Shown: positions 15,338-23,723 of the stretch, one piece after another
How the letters are laid out: each line of letters starts with the position of its first letter
Position numbering within the stretch: position 1 is the stretch's first letter
Assembly: GCA_945888475.1 (NCBI GenBank)
Contig: CAMDAB010000022.1
Span: 1-37,009, forward strand
DNA: 37,009 nucleotides
Source: Saprospira grandis DSM 2844
Lineage (GTDB): Bacteria; Bacteroidota; Bacteroidia; Chitinophagales; Saprospiraceae
Reading direction: 5' to 3'
Notes under the pieces: generated by a model
The model's database searches: none
What the model saw: only the letters and a program-made list of their open reading frames with translations
Told to the model about the DNA's origin: nothing
Translations under genes and position numbers: made by a program

Positions 15338-16441
15338 ATGAGCAACGACAGTGAAAAAGAAAATAAGTTGAAAGCATTACAGGGAACGCTTGAGCGCCTG
15401 ACCAAAACCTACGGAAAAGGGATTGTGATGAAATTGGGAGATGCTCCCGTTGAAGAAGTAGAAGCCATTTCGACCGGTTCTATTGGCCTCGATGTTGCAC
15501 TCGGTACCAATGGTTTTCCAAAAGGTCGTATCATTGAAATTTATGGCCCGGAATCTTCCGGTAAAACAACCATCGCCATTCATGCCATCGCGGAATGTCA
15601 GAAAAAAGGTGGTATCGCTGCTTTTATCGATGCAGAGCATGCCTTCGACCGTCACTATGCCGAAAGACTTGGCGTGAAAGTTGACGAATTGGTATTCTCT
15701 CAGCCCGACTACGGTGAGCAAGCCCTCGAAATTGCCGAAAATCTAATCCGCTCAGGCGCTGTAGATATTCTGGTGGTCGACTCGGTAGCTGCCCTCGTAC
15801 CGCGCAGCGAGATTGAAGGCGAAATGGGTGATTCTAAAATGGGTCTGCAAGCTCGACTTATGTCTCAGGCTATGCGTAAACTCACCTCCGCAATCGGACG
15901 TACCAACTGCTGCTGCATCTTTATTAATCAGCTGCGCGAAAAAATCGGTGTGATGTTCGGAAATCCAGAAACAACGACCGGTGGTAACGCCTTAAAATTC
16001 TATGCTACTCAAAGGCTTGATATCCGCAGAACTTCTACTGCGCTTAAAGACAAGGAAGGAAACCAGACCGGTAATCACGTGAAAGTAAAAGTTGCCAAAA
16101 ATAAATTGGCTCCGCCCTTCCGCACTTGTGAATTCGACATTATGTATGGCGAAGGCATTTCGAAAACCGGGGAAATTGTCGACCTGGGTGCAGAAATGAA
16201 CATCCTGGAAAAAAGTGGAGCCTGGTATGGTTACAATGGCACCAAATTCGCTCAAGGACGCGATGCCGCCAAACAGTTTCTGATGGACAACCCTGAAGTT
16301 GCCGATGAAATCGAGGCTAAAATCAAGGGTGAGCTACTGGGGATTTTTAACGAAGATGATAAAACAGCTGCGACTGATAAGAAGAAGCCTAAAAAGGCAA
16401 AGGTATTATCCACTTCAGAAGATGATAAGGATGACGAATAA
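15338..16441 (+). CDS. recA: Recombinase RecA
   Basis: This is the DNA-strand-exchange ATPase of homologous recombination, 367 residues long, slightly above the usual 340-355 because of an acidic/lysine-rich tail ([20 protein letters not shown]). Walker A GPESSGKT is at residues 70-77, with Walker [13 protein letters not shown], the loop L1 region [19 protein letters not shown], loop L2 [20 protein letters not shown], and [17 protein letters not shown]. It begins at an ATG about 90 bases after a TATATTTG promoter and ends before a good terminator at 16503-16529, so it is a single-gene transcript. Confidence 0.99.
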   Translation: MSNDSEKENKLKALQGTLERLTKTYGKGIVMKLGDAPVEEVEAISTGSIGLDVALGTNGFPKGRIIEIYGPESSGKTTIAIHAIAECQKKGGIAAFIDAEHAFDRHYAERLGVKVDELVFSQPDYGEQALEIAENLIRSGAVDILVVDSVAALVPRSEIEGEMGDSKMGLQARLMSQAMRKLTSAIGRTNCCCIFINQLREKIGVMFGNPETTTGGNALKFYATQRLDIRRTSTALKDKEGNQTGNHVKVKVAKNKLAPPFRTCEFDIMYGEGISKTGEIVDLGAEMNILEKSGAWYGYNGTKFAQGRDAAKQFLMDNPEVADEIEAKIKGELLGIFNEDDKTAATDKKKPKKAKVLSTSEDDKDDE

Positions 16442-16502
16442 TTTATACTTGGTAAATACTAAGATATAATGACTTAATTTCTAATAATAATCTGTGTGTG
16501 AG

Positions 16503-16529
16503 CCGCTCCTAATTTGGGGCGGTTTTTTT
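16503..16529 (+). terminator. recA rho-independent terminator
   Basis: The stem CCGCTCC (16503-16509) pairs with GGGGCGG (16516-16522), including one T-G pair, around a TAATTT loop, and is followed by T7. It lies 60 bases after the recA stop. Confidence 0.85.
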
Positions 16530-16589
16530 ATTTCGTACAGATTCTAAAAGTTAAAAAAAAAATAGAACTTTGGGCTTCAATAATTTAAA

Positions 16590-18206
16590 ATGGAATTTTT
16601 TAATTACATACTCGAACAGCTAACATACAAAGAAAATCAGCCCTTGATATTCAATACGGGTTTGTTCTTTGTCATGTTTGTTATCTTTTATGCTGTTTAT
16701 ATCGGCACACAACATCTGAAAACTTTTCGGGTGCTATATGTGCTTGCTTTTTCATTGTTCTTTTATTACAAGAGCAGCGGAATATTTTTCCTTTTGCTGA
16801 TAGCCTCAACAGTCTGGGATTTTTACTTGAGTATTGGTATAGAGAGATGTCGGTCGGAGCAAAAAACCAGGCGGTTTTTATTGTTATTGCTAAGTCTTGT
16901 CGGGAATCTTGGTCTATTATTTTATTTTAAGTACAGCAACCTGCTAATTGACAGCATCAACCAGTTATCGGGCAATAATTACAGTCATCTCGATCTGATT
17001 TTGCCGGTTGGAATCTCCTTTTACACCTTTCAGACGATGAGTTACACCATCGATGTTTACAGAAGGGAGATGAAAGCCGAGCGCAATATTTTTGACTTTG
17101 CATTTTTTGTTTCCTTTTTTCCTCAACTCGTTGCCGGGCCAATTGTGCGGGCAAAAGACTTTATGCCCCAAATAAGGGAAAAATTATCGCTCGACAAAAC
17201 AGAGATGGGGATGGGTATTTGGCTCATACTCTGTGGCCTGCTGAAAAAAGGCATTATCTCCGATTATATAAGCACCAATTTTGTCGACAGAGTTTTTATA
17301 AACCCAACTTTGTATTCGGGAGCAGAAAATCTCCTGGCAGTGTATGGTTATACGATACAGATTTATTGCGACTTTTCGGGATATAGTGATATGGCTATTG
17401 GCATTGCGCTGCTGATGGGTTTCAAACTGGCGCCAAATTTCAATGCGCCTTATCAGTCGCTGAGTGTTACAGAGTTTTGGCGACGCTGGCATATCAGCTT
17501 ATCCACCTGGCTCAGAGATTATTTATATGTTCCTCTTGGCGGAAATCGCGGAGGCAGCTTTGGCTCCATATTTTTTATACTGGTTTTTATGGGTGTATTT
17601 TATATGCTGATGCCGGGAATGCTGTTGTTGATTATTTATGCAGTCATGATTGTTATAGGTACTTTGATATTTTTTCTCGGAAAAGAAAAAGGCAGAGCAA
17701 GGTTTTTCAATTACCTCAATCTGATGGTTACCATGTTGCTGGGTGGTTTTTGGCATGGCGCCTCCTGGCGCTTTGTGGTTTGGGGTGCCTTGCACGGTGG
17801 CGCACTGGCATTGGAAAAATTGATAAAGCCCATTACGGGAAAAATAAATAAATACTGGCCGGTAAAAATTATCGGATGGTTTCTGACCTTCCACTTTGTG
17901 GCATTTTGCTGGATATATTTCAGAGCATCGAGCTTCGATACGGCCAATCAGGTAATCAGCCAAATAGGCACAGATATGGATTTTGGGCTTATTCCTACGA
18001 TCATTAGTGGCTATTGGAAAGTATTTATCCTTTTGGGTATCGGCTATCTCATACATTTTTATCCGCCACGATTCGAAAACTGGATGCAGAAACAATTTAT
18101 TCGCATGCACTGGTCGCTGCAATCAGTTGCTATGGCGGTTATGATTTGGATACTCATTCAGGTAGCTGGAACCGAGATTCACCCCTTTATTTATTTCCAG
18201 TTTTAA
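16590..18206 (+). CDS. MBOAT family membrane-bound O-acyltransferase (AlgI/DltB type)
   Basis: A polytopic membrane enzyme of 538 residues, within the normal range for bacterial MBOATs that move acyl groups across the membrane onto extracellular polymers. It shows the family hallmarks: LPVGISFYTFQTMSYTIDVYR, FVSFFPQLVAGPIVRAKDF, YTIQIYCDFSGYSDMAIG, FWRRWHISLSTWLRDYLY (histidine near residue 300) and LLGGFWHGASWRFVVWG (catalytic histidine near residue 388). At least ten hydrophobic segments are visible. The usual SGNH/AlgJ-like or DltD-like partner gene is not adjacent: a non-coding repeat region follows and recA precedes. The substrate polymer is therefore unknown. Confidence 0.92.
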   Translation: MEFFNYILEQLTYKENQPLIFNTGLFFVMFVIFYAVYIGTQHLKTFRVLYVLAFSLFFYYKSSGIFFLLLIASTVWDFYLSIGIERCRSEQKTRRFLLLLLSLVGNLGLLFYFKYSNLLIDSINQLSGNNYSHLDLILPVGISFYTFQTMSYTIDVYRREMKAERNIFDFAFFVSFFPQLVAGPIVRAKDFMPQIREKLSLDKTEMGMGIWLILCGLLKKGIISDYISTNFVDRVFINPTLYSGAENLLAVYGYTIQIYCDFSGYSDMAIGIALLMGFKLAPNFNAPYQSLSVTEFWRRWHISLSTWLRDYLYVPLGGNRGGSFGSIFFILVFMGVFYMLMPGMLLLIIYAVMIVIGTLIFFLGKEKGRARFFNYLNLMVTMLLGGFWHGASWRFVVWGALHGGALALEKLIKPITGKINKYWPVKIIGWFLTFHFVAFCWIYFRASSFDTANQVISQIGTDMDFGLIPTIISGYWKVFILLGIGYLIHFYPPRFENWMQKQFIRMHWSLQSVAMAVMIWILIQVAGTEIHPFIYFQF

Positions 18207-18305
18207 AGCTGTAACGCGCCAAAAAAATAAACGCGCCGCAGGAGCTAAACCTATCGATTTAGAGAAGATTTTCAAACAGCTGCAATTGTTAGCGGCATTA
18301 AAATA

Positions 18306-18491
18306 CCGCACTCCTTTGCTATTTTTTTTCTAAAAGGCCCCGAAAGCTTTCGAGGGCCTTTTGGAAAAATGCGCCGCAGGCACCGCCTCCCAATGTCCGA
18401 GGCACCAGCGTATGGAAGCAGCATCGGCTGGCAATGGTATTGCCACAGACAGGGACTAATGGAAGGGGTAATAAACTCAGGATACAGATGC
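18306..18491 (+). repeat. Long direct repeat, copy 1
   Basis: The unit starts CCGCACTCCTTTGCTATT, contains a strong hairpin (18332-18362 region), then a 131-base core (18361-18491) beginning TTGGAAAAATGCGCCGCAGG and ending GGATACAGATGC. The core matches 18671-18801 with seven mismatches and no gaps. Inside it, TGGCAAT-GGT-ATTGCCA forms a perfect hairpin. No credible protein is encoded: the frames across it lack start context and differ in the two copies. A further short fragment, ACGCGCCGCAGG, lies at 18231. Confidence 0.8.
18336..18358. repeat. Hairpin repeat, exact inverse of 10990-11012
   Basis: The 23 bases centred on CGAAAGCTTTCG are flanked by AAAA before and TTTT after, so they could also act as the transcription terminator of the MBOAT gene, 130 bases upstream. 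The same 23 bases appear inverted beside the AAA/DUF4143 gene 7.3 kb away. Confidence 0.65.
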
Positions 18492-18525
18492 AGCGAAACT
18501 GTGAAAAATCCAAAGGATTTTGAAC

Positions 18526-18541
18526 GACCCCATTCGGGGTC
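18526..18541. repeat. GACCCC-ATTC-GGGGTC hairpin between the direct repeats
   Basis: A perfect 6-bp stem with a four-base loop sits in the 136-base spacer between the two long direct repeats. A weaker GACCCCGC...GGTGGTC version follows near 18578-18594. No gene is visible in the spacer. Confidence 0.5.
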
Positions 18542-18627
18542 AAACATTGGTAACAGACACCATAGTGACTGTAACCCGACCCCGCTAGGTGGTCGTACAC
18601 ATCATTGCCGAAACATTCGATATTGAA

Positions 18628-18801
18628 CCGCATTCCTTTGCTGTTTTTTTTTCTCAAAGGCTAAAGCCTTTTGGAAAAACGCGCCGCAGGCACCGCCTCC
18701 TAAGGTCCGAAGCAGCAGCGTATGGAAGCAGCAACGGCTGGCATTGGTATTGCCACAGACAGGGACTAATGGAAGGGGTAATAAACTCAGGATACAGATG
18801 C
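18628..18801 (+). repeat. Long direct repeat, copy 2
   Basis: The unit begins CCGCATTCCTTTGCTGTT, has a shorter hairpin (AAAGGCTAAAGCCTTT region) in place of the longer one in copy 1, then the 131-base core at 18671-18801. The core is about 95% identical to copy 1. In the inner hairpin one base changed (TGGCATT instead of TGGCAAT), removing one pair. Beyond 18801 the sequence differs from copy 1 completely, giving a sharp right boundary. Confidence 0.8.
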
Positions 18802-18891
18802 TGCTTTCGGTTTAGGGTTCCTTGCTGTCCGACAAATTATACGATTCGGGCTAATGACCCTAAAACGCCTTGCTGAGGACTAGATTTTTTG

Positions 18892-18918
18892 TTACTTTTT
18901 TAGCGATGAAAAAAGTAA
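18892..18918. terminator. Perfect A/T hairpin beyond hutI
   Basis: TTACTTTTTT (18892-18901) pairs perfectly with AAAAAAGTAA (18909-18918) around a seven-base loop. It lies 25 bases past the hutI stop on the minus strand. No T-run follows the hairpin on that strand, so its efficiency as a terminator is doubtful. Confidence 0.4.
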
Positions 18919-18942
18919 AAAAGAGAAGAGAAATGGACACAC

Positions 18943-20163
18943 TTAGGAAAATATCATTCGCTTCACCAAATTCGCCCCAAAATAATAAGGCATAAATGCC
19001 AGCGAAGGCATTGGAACCGTTATCATCAGATTTGCCTTCTTACCTTTTGAAATAGACCCCAATTCGCCATCCATTTCAAGGGCATAAGCAGCATTGATGG
19101 TGGCTGCATTGAAAGCCTCTTCGGGAGTAAGTCTCAATTTAATACAGGCCAACGAAAGTACAAACTGCATATTGCCCGAAGGTGAAGTGCCGGGATTAAA
19201 ATCAGATGCAAGCGCAATCGCAACCTTCGATTCCACCAGTTTGCGGGCAGGTGGAAAATGATCGTCATTCAGGAAAAAAGGCGCAGTGGGTAGGAGTGTA
19301 GCAATTGTTTTGGATTTGCTAAGCGCATCAATTTCAGTATCATTCAACACTTCTAAATGATCTACAGAAACAGCGTTGTATTTAATAGCCGTTTCGATGC
19401 CTCCCATTGAGTTGAACTGATTACAGTGTATCTTTGGTTTGAGGCCATATTTTGCCCCGGCATTCAAAATCAGATCTGTTTCCTCTGTACTGTAAAATCC
19501 TTTTTCGCAAAATACATCGATATAATCGGCAAGCCCTTCGTTGGCAATGCGCGGTAACATTTCATCCAAAATCAGATTGATATAAGCACTTCTATTTTCT
19601 TTGAACTCCATTGGCATGGCATGCGCACCCAGAAAACTTGCTTTTATTGGAATCGGACTTATTTCTTTGAGTCGGCGAATGACCCTTAGCATTTTTAGTT
19701 CGGCCTCCACACTTAGGCCATAGCCACTTTTTATCTCGATAGCACCAGTACCGTAACTGACGACTTCCTGCAAACGGGCAAAGGCATCTTCCAAAAGCTG
19801 ATCTTCGGAACAGGCTGACAGTCTTCGGGCAGAATTGAGTATGCCACCGCCTTTTTGGGCAATTTCCTGATAACTTAATCCCTGAATGCGTTGTACAAAT
19901 TCCTGTTCGCGGGGCGCAGCGAAGACCAAATGTGTATGTGAATCGACAAAGGCAGGTAAAACGTAACCACCTTCGGCATCTATAATTTCATCAGCTCTTT
20001 CGGGACATAGTTCCATGTTTCCCCAATCGGCAATTCGTCCATGTACAATGAGCAGCCAGGCATTTTCTATAAAAATTACTTCTGCCAGTTTATCTGCGAT
20101 AAGTGGACTTTTAGTATCCGTACCCAAATAGAGTTTGGCAATGTTTATAATCAGTTTCGACAT
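18943..20163 (-). CDS. hutI: Imidazolonepropionase
   Basis: This amidohydrolase opens the imidazolone ring in histidine degradation, giving N-formimino-glutamate. At 406 residues it has family length. The metal-binding DSHTHLVFAAPREQEFVQR comes after VLPAF, followed by GLSYQEIAQKGGGI, the substrate loop GAIEIKSGYGL, FLGAHAMP, IHCNQFNSMGGIETA, AVSVDHLEV and ASDFNPGTSPSGNMQF. All expected metal ligands (HxH, two later histidines, the aspartate of ASDFNPG) are visible. The start ATG is at 20161-20163. Other hut genes (hutH, hutU, hutG) are absent here, so the pathway would be scattered. A terminator separates it from the tRNA gene upstream on the same strand. Confidence 0.97.
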   Translation of the reverse strand: MSKLIINIAKLYLGTDTKSPLIADKLAEVIFIENAWLLIVHGRIADWGNMELCPERADEIIDAEGGYVLPAFVDSHTHLVFAAPREQEFVQRIQGLSYQEIAQKGGGILNSARRLSACSEDQLLEDAFARLQEVVSYGTGAIEIKSGYGLSVEAELKMLRVIRRLKEISPIPIKASFLGAHAMPMEFKENRSAYINLILDEMLPRIANEGLADYIDVFCEKGFYSTEETDLILNAGAKYGLKPKIHCNQFNSMGGIETAIKYNAVSVDHLEVLNDTEIDALSKSKTIATLLPTAPFFLNDDHFPPARKLVESKVAIALASDFNPGTSPSGNMQFVLSLACIKLRLTPEEAFNAATINAAYALEMDGELGSISKGKKANLMITVPMPSLAFMPYYFGANLVKRMIFS

Positions 20164-20208
20164 GCTCCGAATTTTTTTGAATGTACAAAGCTAAGTATTA
20201 AAAAGCAA

Positions 20209-20236
20209 AAAGCCGACACATAAATGTATCGGCTTT
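20209..20236 (-). terminator. Terminator of the tRNA-Asn gene
   Basis: On the minus strand AAAGCCGATACA pairs with TGTGTCGGCTTT (one mismatch) around a TTTA loop, followed by TTTTTGCTTTTT. It begins nine bases after the tRNA 3' end. Confidence 0.8.
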
Positions 20237-20244
20237 AATTTCAG

Positions 20245-20318
20245 CGCCCTCAACTGGACTCGAACCAGTGACCCCCTGATTAACAGTCAAGTGCTCTAAC
20301 CAGCTGAGCTATGAAGGC
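20245..20318 (-). tRNA. tRNA-Asn (anticodon GTT)
   Basis: This is a 74-nt cloverleaf read on the minus strand. The acceptor GCCTTCA pairs with TGAGGGC (one G-T pair), followed by discriminator G. TA occupies positions 8-9, GCTCAGCTGGTTAGAGC forms the D arm, CTTGACTGTTAATCAGG the anticodon arm with GTT, and ACTGG-TTCGAGT-CCAGT the T arm. CCA is not encoded. A promoter of the Bacteroidota type lies 20 bases upstream. Confidence 0.97.
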
Positions 20319-20337
20319 GTTTGCTGAATTGCGAGTG

Positions 20338-20368
20338 CAAATATAAGGCGCTTTTCTAAATCTGCAAA
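20338..20368 (-). promoter_or_regulatory. tRNA-Asn promoter
   Basis: Read on the minus strand, TTTG (20368-20365) and TATATTTG (20345-20338) are exactly 19 bases apart, an ideal match to the Bacteroidota -33/-7 consensus, ending 20 bases before the tRNA 5' end. Confidence 0.75.
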
Positions 20369-20560
20369 TAATTTCAAGGATTTTTTAAAAAATATTTTAA
20401 TATTTTACAGACTTTTTCTTTTGTACACTGATTATCTGCCCTTTTGACTAAATTATTGGTGAAAGCTTAGATTTTTAGGAGAATTTTATGTTTTTTTGCC
20501 TTTCAATTTAATTCACAAACAAGGAAACAGTTTTAATTCCACAATAAATATCCAAAATCA

Positions 20561-21487
20561 ATGAGTTTACTGGTATTGGGCACAGTTGCCTTCGACAGCA
20601 TCGAGACACCATTCGGCAAAGCCGATAGAATTATTGGCGGAGCAGGTACTTATATCTGCTGGTCAGCATCGCAATTTTACAATAATATCAAATTGGTCTC
20701 CGTGATTGGCGACGATTTTCCGCAGGCCGAACTGGATGCCCTTGCTGCAAGAGGAGTAGACATGAGTGGTTTGGAGAAAAGAATCGGCGAAAAATCATTC
20801 TATTGGTCGGGTAAATACCATATGGACATGAATTCGAGAGATACACTTGTTACTGAACTGAACGTATTGGCCGATTTCTCTCCAAAACTTCCAGAGCATT
20901 ATAAAAATCCCGAAATGTTACTTTTGGGCAATTTTGCCCCCGCTATCCAAATGCAGGTGCTCAACCAGTTGAATGAACGCCCGAAACTGGTTGCAATGGA
21001 TACTATGAATTTTTGGATGGACATTGCTATGGATGACCTGAAAAAAGTCCTGACTCAGGTTGATGTGCTCATTATCAACGATGAGGAAGCCCGTCAGCTT
21101 TCTGGTCAGCATTCTTTGGTAAAAGCTGCCAAAACCATTCGTGAAATGGGACCTAAATATCTGGTTATCAAAAAAGGAGAGCATGGTGCTCTGCTTTTTT
21201 ACGGTGCTAATGTGTTTTTTGTTCCTGCACTTCCCCTTGAAGAAGTTTTTGATCCAACCGGAGCCGGAGATACCTTTGCGGGCGGATTTATGGGTTACCT
21301 TGCCAAAACAGGCGACTACTCACTCGATGGCATGAAACGCGCCCTTGTGTACGGATCGGTAGCTGCATCTTATTGTGTGGAAGCTTTTGGTCCGAACCGA
21401 CTCAAAGAGCTGGGTCCCGATGATATCAAAGCTCGTACACTGGAGTTTTTGAATCTGATGGAGGTGACTTTGGAAGATATCAGATAG
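20561..21487 (+). CDS. PfkB-family sugar/nucleoside kinase
   Basis: A 308-residue ribokinase-fold enzyme. The N-terminus LLVLGTVAFDSIETPFG and IIGGAGTYICWSASQF correspond to the first family signature (substrate-binding GG). The second signature is DPTGAGDTFAGGF at residues 231-243, where D237 is the catalytic base and GAG forms the anion hole. IINDEEARQLSG and YLVIKKGEHGALLF are also typical. The phosphate acceptor cannot be assigned; adenosine or ribose-like kinases are the nearest general group. It begins at an ATG after a 240-base AT-rich spacer shared with the divergent tRNA, and ends at a hairpin terminator. Confidence 0.9.
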   Translation: MSLLVLGTVAFDSIETPFGKADRIIGGAGTYICWSASQFYNNIKLVSVIGDDFPQAELDALAARGVDMSGLEKRIGEKSFYWSGKYHMDMNSRDTLVTELNVLADFSPKLPEHYKNPEMLLLGNFAPAIQMQVLNQLNERPKLVAMDTMNFWMDIAMDDLKKVLTQVDVLIINDEEARQLSGQHSLVKAAKTIREMGPKYLVIKKGEHGALLFYGANVFFVPALPLEEVFDPTGAGDTFAGGFMGYLAKTGDYSLDGMKRALVYGSVAASYCVEAFGPNRLKELGPDDIKARTLEFLNLMEVTLEDIR

Positions 21488-21515
21488 TATCGAAAAATAA
21501 ATTATAAAACATAAC

Positions 21516-21545
21516 CCTGCATGCATTCATTTGTATGCAGGTTTT
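21516..21545 (+). terminator. Terminator after the PfkB kinase gene
   Basis: CCTGCAT (21516-21522) pairs with ATGCAGG (21535-21541) around a 12-base loop, followed by TTTTCTTTACTTTTT. It lies about 30 bases after the stop codon. Confidence 0.75.
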
Positions 21546-21609
21546 CTTTACTTTTTAATGCCATTGTTTATATATAATTATTATTGAATATAAATTAAAA
21601 TTACAATCT

Positions 21610-22464
21610 ATGATTAGCGACAAGCAAACCAACTTTGTATATTTTTCTCAGTTTTTGAAAGATAATCACTCCGAAATATTTAACAACATTGCTGCTATTT
21701 TGAATAAACATGGCGTAGGCTACGAACTTATTAAAGGGAGCAGCAACAATGATATCTGGGCAAGAGATTATATGCCAATACAAACAGATCAGAACAGATT
21801 TGTAAAATTCAAATATGAGCCTTCCTATATCAATAAAAAGACAGATTTCATGTCAGATTATAACAAGATCTGCGAAGAATTATTAAAATCATCTGAAGTT
21901 ATTTATTCAAACATCAACCTCGATGGGGGCAATGTGGTGAAATGGGATGATAAGGTGATGATTTCAGACAGGATATTTTCTGAAAACCCTCAGTACAGCG
22001 ATAAAAATCAATTGGTTAATGAGATAGCGGTACTGCTGCAGACTGAGGTCATAATAATTCCCCAAATCAATTGCGATTTTACCGGTCATGCCGATGGTAT
22101 GCTTAAACTTTTGGATTCAAAAAAGATTCTGGTAAATGATCTTGAGTTTGAATATAAATATTGGGCCAAAAAAATGCTTAAACTGATTACAGATCTGAAA
22201 TTAGATTATGTAAACATGCCTGCATTCGAATACAAAGAAAAGAAATACCCATCCTCTGCCATTGGCTGTTATGTAAATTATCTCGAAGTAGGCAATTTAA
22301 TTATTTTTCCAATTTTTGAAGAGCCCGGAAACAAGGATGATGAATGCCTCGATCTGATGGCAGAATTGTACCCAAATCATAGCATTGAACCCATCAACAT
22401 CAATGACATTGTGCGCAAAGGGGGCGGACTGATGAACTGTATCAGCTGGAATATTTTGAAATAA
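21610..22464 (+). CDS. Agmatine deiminase / Porphyromonas-type peptidyl-arginine deiminase family protein
   Basis: This guanidino-group hydrolase of the PAD_porph fold has 284 residues, shorter than typical agmatine deiminases (about 340-370) and lacking a signal peptide, so it is cytoplasmic. The active-site segments are all present: NDIWARDYMP (near residues 47-56), NLDGGNVV (D105), FTGHADGM (H160, D162) and GGGLMNCISW with the nucleophile C277. Family enzymes convert agmatine to N-carbamoylputrescine, or peptidyl-arginine to citrulline; the short length leaves the substrate open. The partner N-carbamoylputrescine amidase is not adjacent. Its stop abuts the convergent mutA-like gene with no space. 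Confidence 0.88.
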   Translation: MISDKQTNFVYFSQFLKDNHSEIFNNIAAILNKHGVGYELIKGSSNNDIWARDYMPIQTDQNRFVKFKYEPSYINKKTDFMSDYNKICEELLKSSEVIYSNINLDGGNVVKWDDKVMISDRIFSENPQYSDKNQLVNEIAVLLQTEVIIIPQINCDFTGHADGMLKLLDSKKILVNDLEFEYKYWAKKMLKLITDLKLDYVNMPAFEYKEKKYPSSAIGCYVNYLEVGNLIIFPIFEEPGNKDDECLDLMAELYPNHSIEPININDIVRKGGGLMNCISWNILK

Positions 22465-23544
22465 TTACTTTGAGAAAGCTTCCCAGGCGCAGCTCGCCAG
22501 TTCAGCAGAATAATGCTCAATATAATAGGAGCCTGCAGCCGGATCGATGATATGATCGATATGACTTTCCATTTTGAGCAGATGCTGAACATTACGGGCA
22601 ATACGGCGGGAGAAAGCAGCTTTATCAGCGGAATTGTCCGTCGGCCTTACTTCAATACTGTAAACCTGTGAAACAGCAGCCGAAAGCGCCTCTGTTGTAT
22701 TGGAAATCAAATTCCAGTATGGGTCGGCAGATGTTACACTTTGCGTTGTAATGCAGTGGATTTTTGGATATTGTGGCTGCTCAACTCCATAGGCTTCAAT
22801 CAGTCCGAGCCAGAGTCTTTTCAGTGCTCTGATAGCGGCGATACTGAGGAAATAATCTTCGGAAAGACTCGTATGGATATTAATTTGTGCTTGAGCACGT
22901 TCAGCTGATATTCCGTTTTGAAGCATCAATTCAAAGGCCGCAGCGATTTCTTTGAGCAAGATTGATAAGTTAGGAATAATACCCTGATCAATTTTCAGTT
23001 CGAAATTAAAAAAACTATAGTTAGGCAATTTTTCGGAAAACGCACGAAGCAGTGCAATACTTTCATTATTATCGCTTGTTTTTACAAAACCCCTCACTTT
23101 GCCTTCGGACAATGTTACTAATTCACTTAGCCAGTCAGCCGGAGCTTGTTCAAATGCCGAACCACTCAGATTCAGGTCTATCATGTTCAGATAAACATTT
23201 TCCAGCAAATCGGAGAGTTGAGCAGGAGTCCCGGCTTCGAGCTGCAGATTGACCGACTCAGTTCCATTCATAAGTGCATTTAGAAGCTCCTTGTTAAAAG
23301 AAACTTTGTCGCCGCCGTCATAAGAGAAGGATTCTGCAATTAACCAATTATTGCTGTTCAAAACAGGTAAATGAAACGCTTTGACATCCTCCTTTCGATA
23401 AAAAGGTCTGATTTTGGCTCCACCCTCCAGTTTCAAGACTAAATCTTCAAAGGATTTTCCTTTCAGATATTTTTCGATGCCTTTAAGCCAATCGGCGCTA
23501 TCGAGGCTGTCAAATTCAGACAAAATTTCTTTGGCACTGTACAT
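22465..23544 (-). CDS. mutA: Methylmalonyl-CoA mutase small (beta) subunit, short form
   Basis: A 359-residue homologue of the non-catalytic subunit of methylmalonyl-CoA mutase, which interconverts methylmalonyl- and succinyl-CoA. The N-terminus (LSEFDSLDSADWLKGIEKYLKGKSFEDL, GAKIRPFYRKED) and C-terminal part (ITTQSVTSADPYWNL, IARNVQHLLKMESHIDHIIDPAAGSYYIE) are typical. It ends at AWEAFSK, where related subunits usually continue for tens of residues, and it has no B12-binding domain. The ATG at 23544 is preferred over an in-frame TTG at 23577. The large subunit gene, normally directly downstream, is absent: downstream is the convergent deiminase gene, stop to stop. Confidence 0.85.
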   Translation of the reverse strand: MYSAKEILSEFDSLDSADWLKGIEKYLKGKSFEDLVLKLEGGAKIRPFYRKEDVKAFHLPVLNSNNWLIAESFSYDGGDKVSFNKELLNALMNGTESVNLQLEAGTPAQLSDLLENVYLNMIDLNLSGSAFEQAPADWLSELVTLSEGKVRGFVKTSDNNESIALLRAFSEKLPNYSFFNFELKIDQGIIPNLSILLKEIAAAFELMLQNGISAERAQAQINIHTSLSEDYFLSIAAIRALKRLWLGLIEAYGVEQPQYPKIHCITTQSVTSADPYWNLISNTTEALSAAVSQVYSIEVRPTDNSADKAAFSRRIARNVQHLLKMESHIDHIIDPAAGSYYIEHYSAELASCAWEAFSK

Positions 23545-23647
23545 ATGAATTGAGATTTTACGCTCAAAATTAAGCAAAGTTTATGCAATGAACTAAAGCT
23601 CTGCCGAAAATTTAACGCGGTTGAGGGAAAACCTAATAAAAAAAGGC

Positions 23648-23676
23648 TTGCATAGCGCTTAAAAGTATTAAATTTG
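23648..23676 (+). promoter_or_regulatory. Promoter of the sugar nucleotidyltransferase gene
   Basis: TTG at 23648-23650 (in GCTTGCA, as before recA) and TAAATTTG at 23669-23676 with an 18-base spacer fit the Bacteroidota pattern. The -7 box lies 47 bases before the ATG. Confidence 0.6.
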
Positions 23677-23723
23677 TACTACATTCCCATAGCCCGAATT
23701 TTAATCAGAAAAAACCCAAGATT

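Noticed and set aside
18272-18876. Several overlapping 85-112 codon frames on both strands
   Set aside because: They are produced by the direct repeats. Frames on opposite strands overlap fully, have cysteine/histidine/arginine-rich noise composition and change between the two copies.
20477-20511. Seven-codon leader peptide (AGGAG, six bases, ATG) upstream of the PfkB kinase gene
   Set aside because: The spacing looks good for a Shine-Dalgarno start, but Bacteroidota rely little on it, the peptide is uninformative and no attenuator hairpin follows.
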